This document shows positions 1 through 8,386 of a stretch of DNA of 64,000 nt, one piece after another; position 1 is the first letter of the stretch; every line of letters starts with the position of its first letter. Made by a program: the position numbers and the translations under genes. The DNA lies in contig NC_083673.1 of NCBI RefSeq assembly GCF_030384665.1, forward strand, positions 1,869,501 to 1,933,500, given 5' to 3'. This DNA comes from Lodderomyces elongisporus (lineage: Eukaryota; Ascomycota; Pichiomycetes; Serinales; Debaryomycetaceae). Below the pieces are notes generated by a model. The model had not been told where the DNA came from. It worked only from the letters and a program-made list of their open reading frames with translations, and did not search any database.

Positions 1-387
1 ATATATATATAAATATATATATGTATATATATGCGGTCATGTGACCTGTGTCTGGAAGAAAAGAAAGCTGGTCTTTTTTTCTGCTGTCTTTCTTTTTTCA
101 TGTCTATTTTTTTTTCTCTTGAAATAAAAAATTCACGACATTCCATTCACCATCACAGCGAAGATATCACAAAAACCACGCATCTCTCAGATATTGAAAG
201 GTTTGCAAAATTTAGGAATCAATCTTCCCCTCCGTTGAATTACTGGCAATTTTCTTTAATCGTTTTTTGAATTTTATTTCTCATATTTTCCAACCAAAAA
301 CCTAGATCAAACCAAACCAAACCAAACCAAACCAAACCAAACCAAACCAAACCAAACCAAACCAAAGGCCTTCTTTTTTTGATAAGA
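1..387. other. intergenic leader region upstream of MSS116
   Basis: No convincing gene. The first 30 bases are an AT dinucleotide-rich stretch. A palindromic Cbf1-like site, GTCATGTGAC, lies at 36-45. A pentanucleotide array occupies 309-366, ending 21 bp before the MSS116 start codon. A small open frame at 31-270 is low in complexity and has no family resemblance. Confidence 0.6.
309..366. repeat. AACCA pentanucleotide microsatellite, about 11 units
   Basis: Perfect tandem repeat of a 5-bp unit read as ACCAA, immediately 5' of the MSS116 coding region. It lies where the promoter-proximal region or mRNA leader would be, so its length could affect transcription or translation. That effect is inference. 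Confidence 0.95.
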
Positions 388-2457
388 ATGATGATTGCTC
401 GATTTGGGAAGCAAGTGCTTAGAAAGAATGTGTTAGTTAGCAACAGGATCCACTTTCCAGTGATTTCACGTGGTTTCCACAACAGTTTTATCAACAAAAG
501 TGATGATTTGAAAAGTCCACCTATAGATATCACAAAGGGTCAAACAGAGGCAAAGGTTGAGACAAAAAAAGACAAGTTTGCAGGATTTGGGTTGGACTTG
601 GATGAACTAATTGGCGAGACCGCCAAAGGTTCTCAAGTTACAGAACAAACCGAGTTGACAAAATCAGAAGAGGAGAAGAAGAAGAAGAAGAATATCAACA
701 CCAACACCAATAAGAACGATAGGAAGTCGGTACCGGCAATTTCACTTGAGGATTTCAATCCATCTCAGTTTAAAGATTTTAAAAACACTGGTCTTATCGA
801 TGACGTTATACTAAGGGCTCTAGACAGAGCACACTTTAAGGACCTTACACCTATTCAGCAAAAATCTATTGTGCCGTTGCTTGAAACAGAAAGAGGTATG
901 GTGTGTCGTGCCAAAACGGGTACAGGTAAAACCCTTACATTTTTGATCCCAACACTTCAGAGTGCCGTATCTAGAAAAATTGCTAGTGGTGGAAGGAGCT
1001 CCGGAGTGGATACGGTTATTATTGTGCCTACTAGGGACTTGGCATTGCAGATTTACGATGAGTATCAAAAAGTTCTTCGAGGCATTTCAGGATCACGTAA
1101 ACCTCATATAAGTTATGTAATTGGAGGTATGAAAAACTCATTTAACCCAAGAAACCCAAGTGAAATTGTTATTGCCACACCAGGTAGATTGGAGGCTGAT
1201 CTTAGATCCCCACTGTTTGCCTCTGCTTTTACAGATATAAAATATAGAGTTTACGATGAGGCAGATAGATTATTGGATGTTGGATTTGAGCCAACTTTGG
1301 ATAGCATCGATCGCTCCATAAAAATGATCAGATCAGATGATGCAGAGCCATTAAAATCGTTGTTGTTCAGTGCCACTGTTGATGCAAGATTGGACCAGTT
1401 TGCTAAACAGCACATCAACAAAAAATATGATTATATAAACACGGTGCCAGAAGATGACCCAGAAGTCCACGAAAATATTCATCAAGTGATGTACAAGTGT
1501 AAAGATGCTATTGATAAATTTGGCTCTTTTTTCAATTACGTCAACCAATTAGTCAAGGATTCTCCAGATATGAAGATGATGGTGTTTTTACCTACACAAA
1601 CTGCTGTTGAGTTTTTGTATTCGTACATGTCAGAAGCTTGCCACAAGCACGATGTTGATATTGATATTTTCCATTTGCATGGTAAGAGGTCTGCAAGCCA
1701 ACGTCAAAGAGCATTGAGTAATTTCAAGAGGGATGACAGTGGTATATTGATCACGACTGATGTTGCCGCTAGAGGAATTGATGTCAAAGGAGTTACTCAT
1801 GTTGTACAACTTTTTCCTTCTTCTGAAATTGCCGACTATGTGCACAAGGTTGGTAGAACCGGTAGAGCAGGTAAAGAAGGTAAAGCAGTTTTGTTTATTA
1901 CCCAACCAGAAATGGCTTATGTGAGAAGATTGAATTCTGAGAGAGGTGTTACATTTGAACAAGTACACGAGAGTTCCGAAATTGACAATTCCATTGATTT
2001 TTTCGAAGGTATGCGTCCAGATGAACAAGTTGCAAACGATTTCTTTTACACTCTTATGTCCTTTTTGGCACAAATCAGCTCGACTTATCGTCTTAGAGCA
2101 GATGATCTTGTGGCTGAGAATGTCAGTTTATACCGTGCTATTTTACAAAAACCAGATGCAAAGTTGAGTCTGCGTGCAGCATCTGCGTTAATTAAAAGGT
2201 TGAACAGAGACGTTGTAAGAGAGTTTTTTGAGCAAGGGCGCGGGGGTAACAACGGTGGATATGGTGGATATGGAGGATCAAGCTATGGAAGAAGTGGTGG
2301 CAGCAATAGGTATTCTGGCGGTGGTGGAAATAGATCTGAAAAGAGATTTTCCTTCGCTGGTCGTGGTGGGAATTCTGGTGGCCACAGCGGCAGAGGCCGT
2401 GGAGGACGCAGTGGCTACAGCGGGGGCAGATCAAGTCAATACTCTGATTGGGAGTGA
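388..2457 (+). CDS. MSS116: mitochondrial DEAD-box RNA helicase, Mss116 family
   Basis: ATP-dependent RNA helicase expected in the mitochondrial matrix, where Mss116 acts as an RNA chaperone for intron splicing, translation and transcription elongation. The 689-residue product has all superfamily 2 motifs: AKTGTGKT (motif I, from about residue 175), PTRDLA (Ia), TPGR (Ib), DEAD (II, about 290), SAT (III, about 328), ARGID (V) and HKVGRTGRAG (VI, about 486). The first 35 residues are basic and rich in hydroxylated residues, without acidic ones, as in a mitochondrial presequence. The tail after about residue 615 is Gly/Arg/Tyr/Ser-rich (RGG-like), matching the basic tail of Mss116/CYT-19. Length fits the yeast protein (about 660). 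The start is taken at the first ATG (388), with a second ATG directly after it; the TTG at 379 is not a plausible start. It converges on SLP1. Confidence 0.93.
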   Translation: MMIARFGKQVLRKNVLVSNRIHFPVISRGFHNSFINKSDDLKSPPIDITKGQTEAKVETKKDKFAGFGLDLDELIGETAKGSQVTEQTELTKSEEEKKKKKNINTNTNKNDRKSVPAISLEDFNPSQFKDFKNTGLIDDVILRALDRAHFKDLTPIQQKSIVPLLETERGMVCRAKTGTGKTLTFLIPTLQSAVSRKIASGGRSSGVDTVIIVPTRDLALQIYDEYQKVLRGISGSRKPHISYVIGGMKNSFNPRNPSEIVIATPGRLEADLRSPLFASAFTDIKYRVYDEADRLLDVGFEPTLDSIDRSIKMIRSDDAEPLKSLLFSATVDARLDQFAKQHINKKYDYINTVPEDDPEVHENIHQVMYKCKDAIDKFGSFFNYVNQLVKDSPDMKMMVFLPTQTAVEFLYSYMSEACHKHDVDIDIFHLHGKRSASQRQRALSNFKRDDSGILITTDVAARGIDVKGVTHVVQLFPSSEIADYVHKVGRTGRAGKEGKAVLFITQPEMAYVRRLNSERGVTFEQVHESSEIDNSIDFFEGMRPDEQVANDFFYTLMSFLAQISSTYRLRADDLVAENVSLYRAILQKPDAKLSLRAASALIKRLNRDVVREFFEQGRGGNNGGYGGYGGSSYGRSGGSNRYSGGGGNRSEKRFSFAGRGGNSGGHSGRGRGGRSGYSGGRSSQYSDWE

Positions 2458-2862
2458 TTAATTTGAACATGCATTTTTGCCTCTTTTTTTTATTTTTATT
2501 TTTATTTTCATTCTCATTTTCATTTTTTTCTTTTGTTTTTTTGTTTTATTTCACTTTATCGAAGAAAAATCAACATAGACGCTCAACCGAGATTTATTCA
2601 AATAGACAAATAAAGAGAGCAAATGGAAGTTGGTGGAGGAGGAGCGGCGGAGAAGTGGAGAAGAAATGACATTCAATTTAGTTCTTACTACATGTAAATA
2701 GTGTATTTAGTTTGTAAAACAATATTCTTTTTTTGATTCCGTGACTTTTAGTTCTAAATATATTTAAGGGAAAAGGAGATAATTAGTAGTTCATTGGATT
2801 ACTTTGTCTCTATACCTAAGTCTAAATCTTTATATATTTATATATATATATATATATATATA
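2458..2862. other. convergent intergenic region MSS116/SLP1
   Basis: Holds the 3' ends of both genes. T-rich stretches around 2485-2560 and a TA-repeat at about 2832-2863 suit yeast efficiency and polyadenylation elements. No gene is seen. Confidence 0.6.
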
Positions 2863-4833
2863 TCATGTGGTTGTTTTCCCATTTTTATGCAAACTTGAAT
2901 TGCGTGATCTATGGTTTGTACTAGAAGGAACAACAATTGTATCTGATATTGATGCTGGCTCATGATTAACCAGATGGACATTTTTTTGTTGTTGAACGTC
3001 AAAATCCACATCACGTGTTAGCACCAAGTATGTCAACAAGAAAATGATGAGCAAACTATTGAAAATGACAATTCGTCTTTGGAAAGTTAGTTCCTCCTTA
3101 AACTGCTCAAACTCTCTCGTTGTATCAACGAGGTGTTGCTTATAGGATTGTGCTTGTGTTTTGAGAACATCTCTATACTGTCGATGCAATAGGTCATACG
3201 AGTCCTTGAATGAGATTAGTTGGTGCATCAATGTCGCATTCACCGATGTTACTAGCTGGTTGAATTTTTTATTCTGTCGCCTCTCTAGATTTGAGAATGC
3301 GGTGCTGAGCAATTTCAGCTGCTCTTCGATGTATAGTAGGGACAATGTAGCATTTGACTCCAATAAAGATAATCGTTTCATAAAGTTCTTGTATATCGAA
3401 TCTTGGGTCGTTGTAATACTCGATGTATGAGCAGTACTAATTGGAAGGGAGACTGACGAACCAGTGGCACCACTAGCCATATCTGTGGGCAAGCATAAAA
3501 GATTTGTATCCGAGTCTGATGCATTGAAATCTTTTAAAAACTCGTTAAGTCGAAGGTGTGGAAGGATGACTCTACATTCGTCGTAACTTTCATTTGGAAG
3601 CAATGAGTCGTTATCATCACGACCTACAGAAGAAGGCTTGGTGGTCAAAGTTTCCTCAAGAACTTCTTCCAGTTCTTCGACTACAAATTCATGGCCTTGT
3701 TTGTTGTTTTCCTCATCTTCCTTTAACTCATCAATCATGGTTTTGCCATGTACTCTAATCAACGAGATGGGACAGTAGAACTCGTTCCCATAGTGGCTTG
3801 TGATCTCCACTTTTAAATACCTGGCCCAGATAAGAGGGTTCTTGATGTTGAAAACGTGCAATTCACGAGTGTTCAGTGCCATGTAGTTTCCAATTACTTT
3901 CCAGCTTGATGCTGGGAACCTATCGCTAACGCTGATTTTCACATCTCGAAACATTGAAGAAAAAAACTCGTAATTGGCAAGAGCCACTTGGCCCACTAGG
4001 ATATCCTGGCAAAGTTCAATAATGACATATTGGTTAGAGACAGAACACTCATTGAGAAGATATGTATCCTTGTTTTCTTTCAAGATTGCCGAGGCTCCTT
4101 TTGCTTGCGCATTTGTTTCTACAACAGTAGCTCCGCAATCAATCGAAGCAAAATTGAATTTGTCTTTATAGACCTTGCCGTTGAGTGGTTTCTCTTCCTT
4201 TGGCGTATCAACAGATTCCGCCGAGGATTTTTTTGACGATAAAGATGATGACGATAAGGAGGAGTAGGATAAAGAGGATGCTGACGCTGACAGACCCAGA
4301 GATGCTGCTGATGCTGATAATTGTGAAGATGATGATAAAGGCAATATCGATTTTGATGAAGATCCTGATGCAGATACCGATGCAGATGCTAATGACAATA
4401 ACTTTCCTTTCTTGGCTTGCCCTGTTGTTTTGCTATTGTTTTGAAGTTTTCTAGAGCCGTTGTTTAATGAACCAATCTTGTGCTTCTTCCATTCCTCAAA
4501 AGACATAAAATGGCATTCGTCAATCACAGAATCATTGTAGGATACACTATCATTGCTTGATGCTGGTTGAGTTTCTTCAGCAAATTGCAAATGTGATTGT
4601 AAATATTCATTGCTTTGATCCCTAGTTTTCATCGAAACCTTCGACGATTGACTTCCTTGTTCTTCCTCTCTTGCAAATACCGGAAACTCAGATGGCATCA
4701 ATGGGGATTGCTCATACGCGTCCCATACGGATTGTGTTTCATTTGCATTGATCAATCGACATTGCTGAAAAAACTGTAATACAAATAGTAGAAGCGGTAG
4801 TATATTCACACGTGCATAACAACAACGCACCAT
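2863..4833 (-). CDS. SLP1: SUN-like ER membrane protein Slp1
   Basis: Orthologue of yeast Slp1, which with Emp65 protects soluble proteins in the endoplasmic reticulum. The 656-residue product has a hydrophobic N-terminal signal (about 10-28), then the family hallmark SFEEWKKHKI near residues 112-121. A Ser/Ala low-complexity linker (about 145-210) follows. The SUN-like domain spans about 225-365, with the family pattern around DCGA, LLNECSVSNQYVIIELC and YLKVEITSHYGNEFYCPISL. A predicted coiled coil and a C-terminal transmembrane segment (about 589-605) come next, with a short tail. This layout is diagnostic for Slp1. Overlapping small open frames on the other strand are shadows. Confidence 0.92.
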   Translation of the reverse strand: MVRCCYARVNILPLLLFVLQFFQQCRLINANETQSVWDAYEQSPLMPSEFPVFAREEEQGSQSSKVSMKTRDQSNEYLQSHLQFAEETQPASSNDSVSYNDSVIDECHFMSFEEWKKHKIGSLNNGSRKLQNNSKTTGQAKKGKLLSLASASVSASGSSSKSILPLSSSSQLSASAASLGLSASASSLSYSSLSSSSLSSKKSSAESVDTPKEEKPLNGKVYKDKFNFASIDCGATVVETNAQAKGASAILKENKDTYLLNECSVSNQYVIIELCQDILVGQVALANYEFFSSMFRDVKISVSDRFPASSWKVIGNYMALNTRELHVFNIKNPLIWARYLKVEITSHYGNEFYCPISLIRVHGKTMIDELKEDEENNKQGHEFVVEELEEVLEETLTTKPSSVGRDDNDSLLPNESYDECRVILPHLRLNEFLKDFNASDSDTNLLCLPTDMASGATGSSVSLPISTAHTSSITTTQDSIYKNFMKRLSLLESNATLSLLYIEEQLKLLSTAFSNLERRQNKKFNQLVTSVNATLMHQLISFKDSYDLLHRQYRDVLKTQAQSYKQHLVDTTREFEQFKEELTFQRRIVIFNSLLIIFLLTYLVLTRDVDFDVQQQKNVHLVNHEPASISDTIVVPSSTNHRSRNSSLHKNGKTTT

Positions 4834-5437
4834 TAAGTAAAAAAAAGAATTTCTATGGATTTATGTTAAGACAGGTTGAAAGTGATTTGTTTGCATAGAC
4901 CAATTAAGTAACGTAATTTCCAATCATTAAATAGAAAGTACAGTTTCAGATTTACAACCTCGATGTATGTTTGCAATCTCAAAAAGATGGGAAAAAAAAA
5001 TATAATAATAATAATAATAAAAAAAAAAAACGGAATTAGTTTTGTGTATCGATATCGAGCATATAACTGCCACAGTTTTTTTCTCTTTCTTTCTTTCTTT
5101 CTTTTCTTTTTGTTTGATTTTTATTATTATTCTATTCTCTCAACTACTATACACGAGGGAATACTGATGCTATTCTGAATAGCACATACCTTTTCAAGCA
5201 AAAATGAAATAAAATAAAAAAAAGAAAAAGAAAACAAGACACATTTCCTATAAAGATCAACTGGACAACCATTTAAAAAGATGCTAAATCGTTTTGTCGA
5301 AAATGTACAGAAAGAAGAGAGAGAGAGAGAAAGAAAAGAAAGGAACTAAGCCATAATTAAAATTATACAAACCTAAACTTCGAGACTGTTGCCCTCTCCA
5401 AAGATGAACTAATGAAGTTTGAGAAGCCATGTCAACA
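4834..5437. other. intergenic region between SLP1 start and SFH1 stop
   Basis: Contains the SLP1 promoter and SFH1 terminator. It has AAT and A-rich runs near 4988-5030, a TTTC repeat near 5080-5105 and GA repeats near 5315-5335. No gene or RNA is recognised. Confidence 0.55.
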
Positions 5438-6535
5438 CTACTTCCAATCCGGAGCTTCTTCTTTCCTAGGTCTCCCAACGTGTCTTTTCTTATTTGGATT
5501 CTCATCGAATTCTCGTCTCATACTTTCTCTTTTTAATCTTCTCAAGTTCCTAATACGCTCGTTTTCTCTCCGTTCTATTTCGCTTGCGCTTAATATCTCA
5601 ACCGAAGGTTCCCATTTATCATTTCCATTTGATATACTATTCTCTGTGAAAATTCTTAATCCCTGTTCAAATATGATTCCCTTCACCAAATGTAGATTGT
5701 GAATCTCGTTATTAAATGACCCATCTACTATTTCTTTCTTGACCCGGATGATAATTTCGTGAAGTGCATGCGATATTGCAAGTTTAAACTCCAAAGAAAG
5801 TCCGAGATCAGCAACAACAATCTCTGCAAATTGTTCTGGCGTCACTTGGTTTTGGTTCAAGTCCCACTCAATTCTATCTTGATATAGTTGCTTATTGAGG
5901 TTCACTGACAAGTCAATGATAACATTGCATGGATCTTTGCTTTGAATTGTCAAGTTCGATGCATATGAATACTCCTCGAGTTGCTGAGTAATGGAATCAG
6001 TAATCTGCTGGCCCATAGAATTGGGTAATTCCAAGTCATTACATAATATTTCTGCAAAATCAGATGGTGTTATAAGCGACTCATTCAAATTCCACATGAA
6101 TATGTCATTGATCTTGTGGTTGGCATTTGAGCTTTCCAAACTGAGCTTGATTGGGACCAACACTTCCGGCTTACACGATTGTGCCGTGATGGTGCTGGCG
6201 TTGCTATTACTTAAAACATCATTGTCGAGCAGCTTTATCCTTGGGGTAGGTCTTGCTGGTCCAATTTTTTGTACATCCACCTGAGTCTTTGCCTCCATGT
6301 AATTTCGACTGCGGTACCCATTAGACTCCGCATAAGAAAACTCCCCAGGTGTAGATTCAAACTCAAAATCATCACCATAGTCTTCAGCATAATTGATTTG
6401 TTGTGCGTGTCGTTTAGCTTGTCTACCAGTCGGTACTATAGTCACGAGTAATGAATTGGTTTCACTGGCTAGCCTCTTGGATATACTCGAGGCCAAACCT
6501 TGAATCTGAAACGATGATTGTTCGTACGAGGTCAT
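5438..6535 (-). CDS. SFH1: RSC chromatin-remodelling subunit Sfh1 (SNF5/INI1 family)
   Basis: Sfh1 is the SNF5 paralogue in the RSC nucleosome-remodelling complex of the nucleus. The 365-residue product carries the two tandem SNF5 repeats. The first is around residues 125-190 (VPIKLSLE, then FMWNLNE, then TPSDFAEILCNDLELP). The second is about 205-270 (VIIDLSVNL, IEWDLNQ, TPEQFAEIVVADLGL). The C-terminus is basic, with an AT-hook-like GRPRK. The length suits Sfh1 (426 in S. cerevisiae) and not the much longer Snf5, which carries large Gln-rich regions. It starts at the ATG complementary to 6533-6535 and lies in tandem with TAD3 upstream on the same strand. Confidence 0.92.
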   Translation of the reverse strand: MTSYEQSSFQIQGLASSISKRLASETNSLLVTIVPTGRQAKRHAQQINYAEDYGDDFEFESTPGEFSYAESNGYRSRNYMEAKTQVDVQKIGPARPTPRIKLLDNDVLSNSNASTITAQSCKPEVLVPIKLSLESSNANHKINDIFMWNLNESLITPSDFAEILCNDLELPNSMGQQITDSITQQLEEYSYASNLTIQSKDPCNVIIDLSVNLNKQLYQDRIEWDLNQNQVTPEQFAEIVVADLGLSLEFKLAISHALHEIIIRVKKEIVDGSFNNEIHNLHLVKGIIFEQGLRIFTENSISNGNDKWEPSVEILSASEIERRENERIRNLRRLKRESMRREFDENPNKKRHVGRPRKEEAPDWK

Positions 6536-7032
6536 CGAGGTCTATTCGATATATTGACGTCTATGCTTTGGGTAGGCTGATGTTTATGGGGAAGGTTTTC
6601 TTATTTTCTTATTTTCTTATTTTTGTTTTTTTTGTTTTTTTCCTTTTTTTCCTTTTTTTCCCTTCTTCTTTCTCCTTCTTTTATTTTTCTATCATCATTT
6701 TCATTCAGTTTTTGCGCAATTTGCGAATTTTGGATTGTGCGCGAAAAGAAAAGTTTGCATATAGATAAATATACATATATACATATATATATGCACACAC
6801 ACACAAACTTGGAATAGATGTTTCGAACTTGCGCGTAAACTTGTAGTTTACTACCGCAAAACAAAAGTATGTATAAGTATTATATATCCATATCCATATC
6901 TATATCTATATCTAGATCTATATAAATTGACGCTACTATGATTAGGAGTCTGATGCTACGTTATTGGTCCAGAAACATGCTTGGTACGCCTGTATTGCCT
7001 TTTTTCCCCGCCTCCAAATTATACGGTTCCCA
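6536..7032. other. intergenic region SFH1 promoter / TAD3 3' end
   Basis: T-rich strand around 6600-6700 and alternating pyrimidine-purine AT/AC repeats at about 6765-6810 and 6880-6920. No gene is seen. Confidence 0.55.
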
Positions 7033-8115
7033 TCAATACTCTGTTCTTTTACTCTCTCCAGTTAACAACTGAAGTTTTTGCAACTCTTGTTCACCAAGCC
7101 ATCTCCAAATATTGAACTTCCAATTTAAACCATCGCGATCACCCAAATAGTAGCTACTTTCCATTCCGCCACCATTTGCCACGGGTTTTAAATAGGTGCA
7201 TCGTACGATTCTTGAATGAACTAGAGCCATGCTGCACATCACACATGGCTCGTGAGTGGTGTATACAATCATATTGGTGCACAAATAGCCCCTTTCTCGT
7301 TCTATCCTCTTCTCGTCACCATTAAAATCCTCCTCATCTTTTTCTCGTTTACCAAGTTCTTCTTTGGCTATTTGATCAATAGCCTGCATAACACTATGCT
7401 TTGTGGGTCGCAGATCGCCATCATTGATTGCAATTGTTTGAATTTCGAGTTTGTTATTGCCTATATCTCTTGCCATGATAGTAACCAGTGCATCTCGACT
7501 CAGCTTTATGGTGGACAATGTATCAAGCAATTTTGTAATCATCAATTGTTCTTGCTCAATGTCAAATGTGGTTGTTTTCAAAAACTGGTGATTTGGGTTG
7601 CCTCGCCATACCATTGGCCATATTTTGGACCACTGTAGACTTTTCTCCTTTGTCATTGCTCCTCTTTGCGGGATATTAATGATGTCAAAGGATTTCACCT
7701 CAACTGCATCGCTAAACTTTTCAATGATTACTTCTTTTTCGTCCAATGATGAAAAGGGACATATTATAGCTTGAATATCCAGTTCATTAATCTTTGTCAT
7801 TCGTTTCACATGCTTTAGTGATTCATTCAGCTCATCGTTATAATGAGTTTTAAATACCGTTAGTAAATTCTTTGTTTGTCGCGGATCAACAGTGCATGCC
7901 CATACGGGTATAAGGTTTGGTTGTTCAGGGTCCGTATTGTTGCCCAAATGGCGTATTTGCTTGAGAACATTGTACAAAATACCATTTTGGATATCAACGT
8001 GACTTTTATCCAAGTTTTTTGTATTGCTAATGCTACTTGTCCTATTGGTTTTCGTTGTCATGCAAGATCTGATAAATTGGGTATATTGGTAGAGTTTAAT
8101 TTGGCGAGATGGCAT
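7033..8115 (-). CDS. TAD3: tRNA-specific adenosine-34 deaminase, non-catalytic subunit Tad3
   Basis: Tad3 pairs with Tad2 to convert A34 to inosine in tRNA anticodons. The 360-residue product has a C-terminal cytidine/deoxycytidylate deaminase fold. The zinc ligands are visible as KHSV (His at about 240) and EPCVMC (Cys at about 291 and 294), followed by SMALVHSR. In the HxE signature the catalytic Glu is replaced by Val, as is characteristic of Tad3 as opposed to Tad2. Length is slightly above yeast Tad3 (322). The true start is the ATG at 8113-8115 (MPSRQ). An in-frame TTG five codons upstream is not a start. It is divergent from EST2 with a 271-bp shared promoter. Confidence 0.93.
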   Translation of the reverse strand: MPSRQIKLYQYTQFIRSCMTTKTNRTSSISNTKNLDKSHVDIQNGILYNVLKQIRHLGNNTDPEQPNLIPVWACTVDPRQTKNLLTVFKTHYNDELNESLKHVKRMTKINELDIQAIICPFSSLDEKEVIIEKFSDAVEVKSFDIINIPQRGAMTKEKSLQWSKIWPMVWRGNPNHQFLKTTTFDIEQEQLMITKLLDTLSTIKLSRDALVTIMARDIGNNKLEIQTIAINDGDLRPTKHSVMQAIDQIAKEELGKREKDEEDFNGDEKRIERERGYLCTNMIVYTTHEPCVMCSMALVHSRIVRCTYLKPVANGGGMESSYYLGDRDGLNWKFNIWRWLGEQELQKLQLLTGESKRTEY

Positions 8116-8386
8116 GTTATAGCATCCCAAATCATATTAAATCAAATTAAATCAAATCATAATATGTGGCATGCCACATCGCATAGTGGGTGAAATCGAG
8201 GAAAGAGAAATAGCGGCTCATTTGTTTTTTTATTTTTTATTATTTTTTATTATTTTTATTATTTTTATTATTTTTATTTTTTTTATTTTTTTTATTTTTT
8301 ATTTTTAAGCATTTGAGAATATTTCGGATCTGCCTAAAACACGTCTTGCTCCAGGTATCAACTCTTTTCCTTATCTCTCCACTTAA
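8116..8386. promoter_or_regulatory. bidirectional promoter between TAD3 and EST2
   Basis: The 271 bp between the two start codons must hold both promoters. It contains short AAATC repeats (about 8126-8160) and a long T-rich array of TTTTTATTA units at about 8223-8310, on the EST2 side. Poly(dA:dT) tracts of this sort exclude nucleosomes in yeast promoters. No specific factor site was recognised. Confidence 0.6.

Noticed and set aside
379..387. MSS116 start at TTG 379
   Set aside because: TTG is not a normal nuclear start; an in-frame ATG follows at 388.
8116..8130. TAD3 extension to a TTG at 8130
   Set aside because: Not an ATG; the first in-frame ATG at 8115 gives a normal protein.
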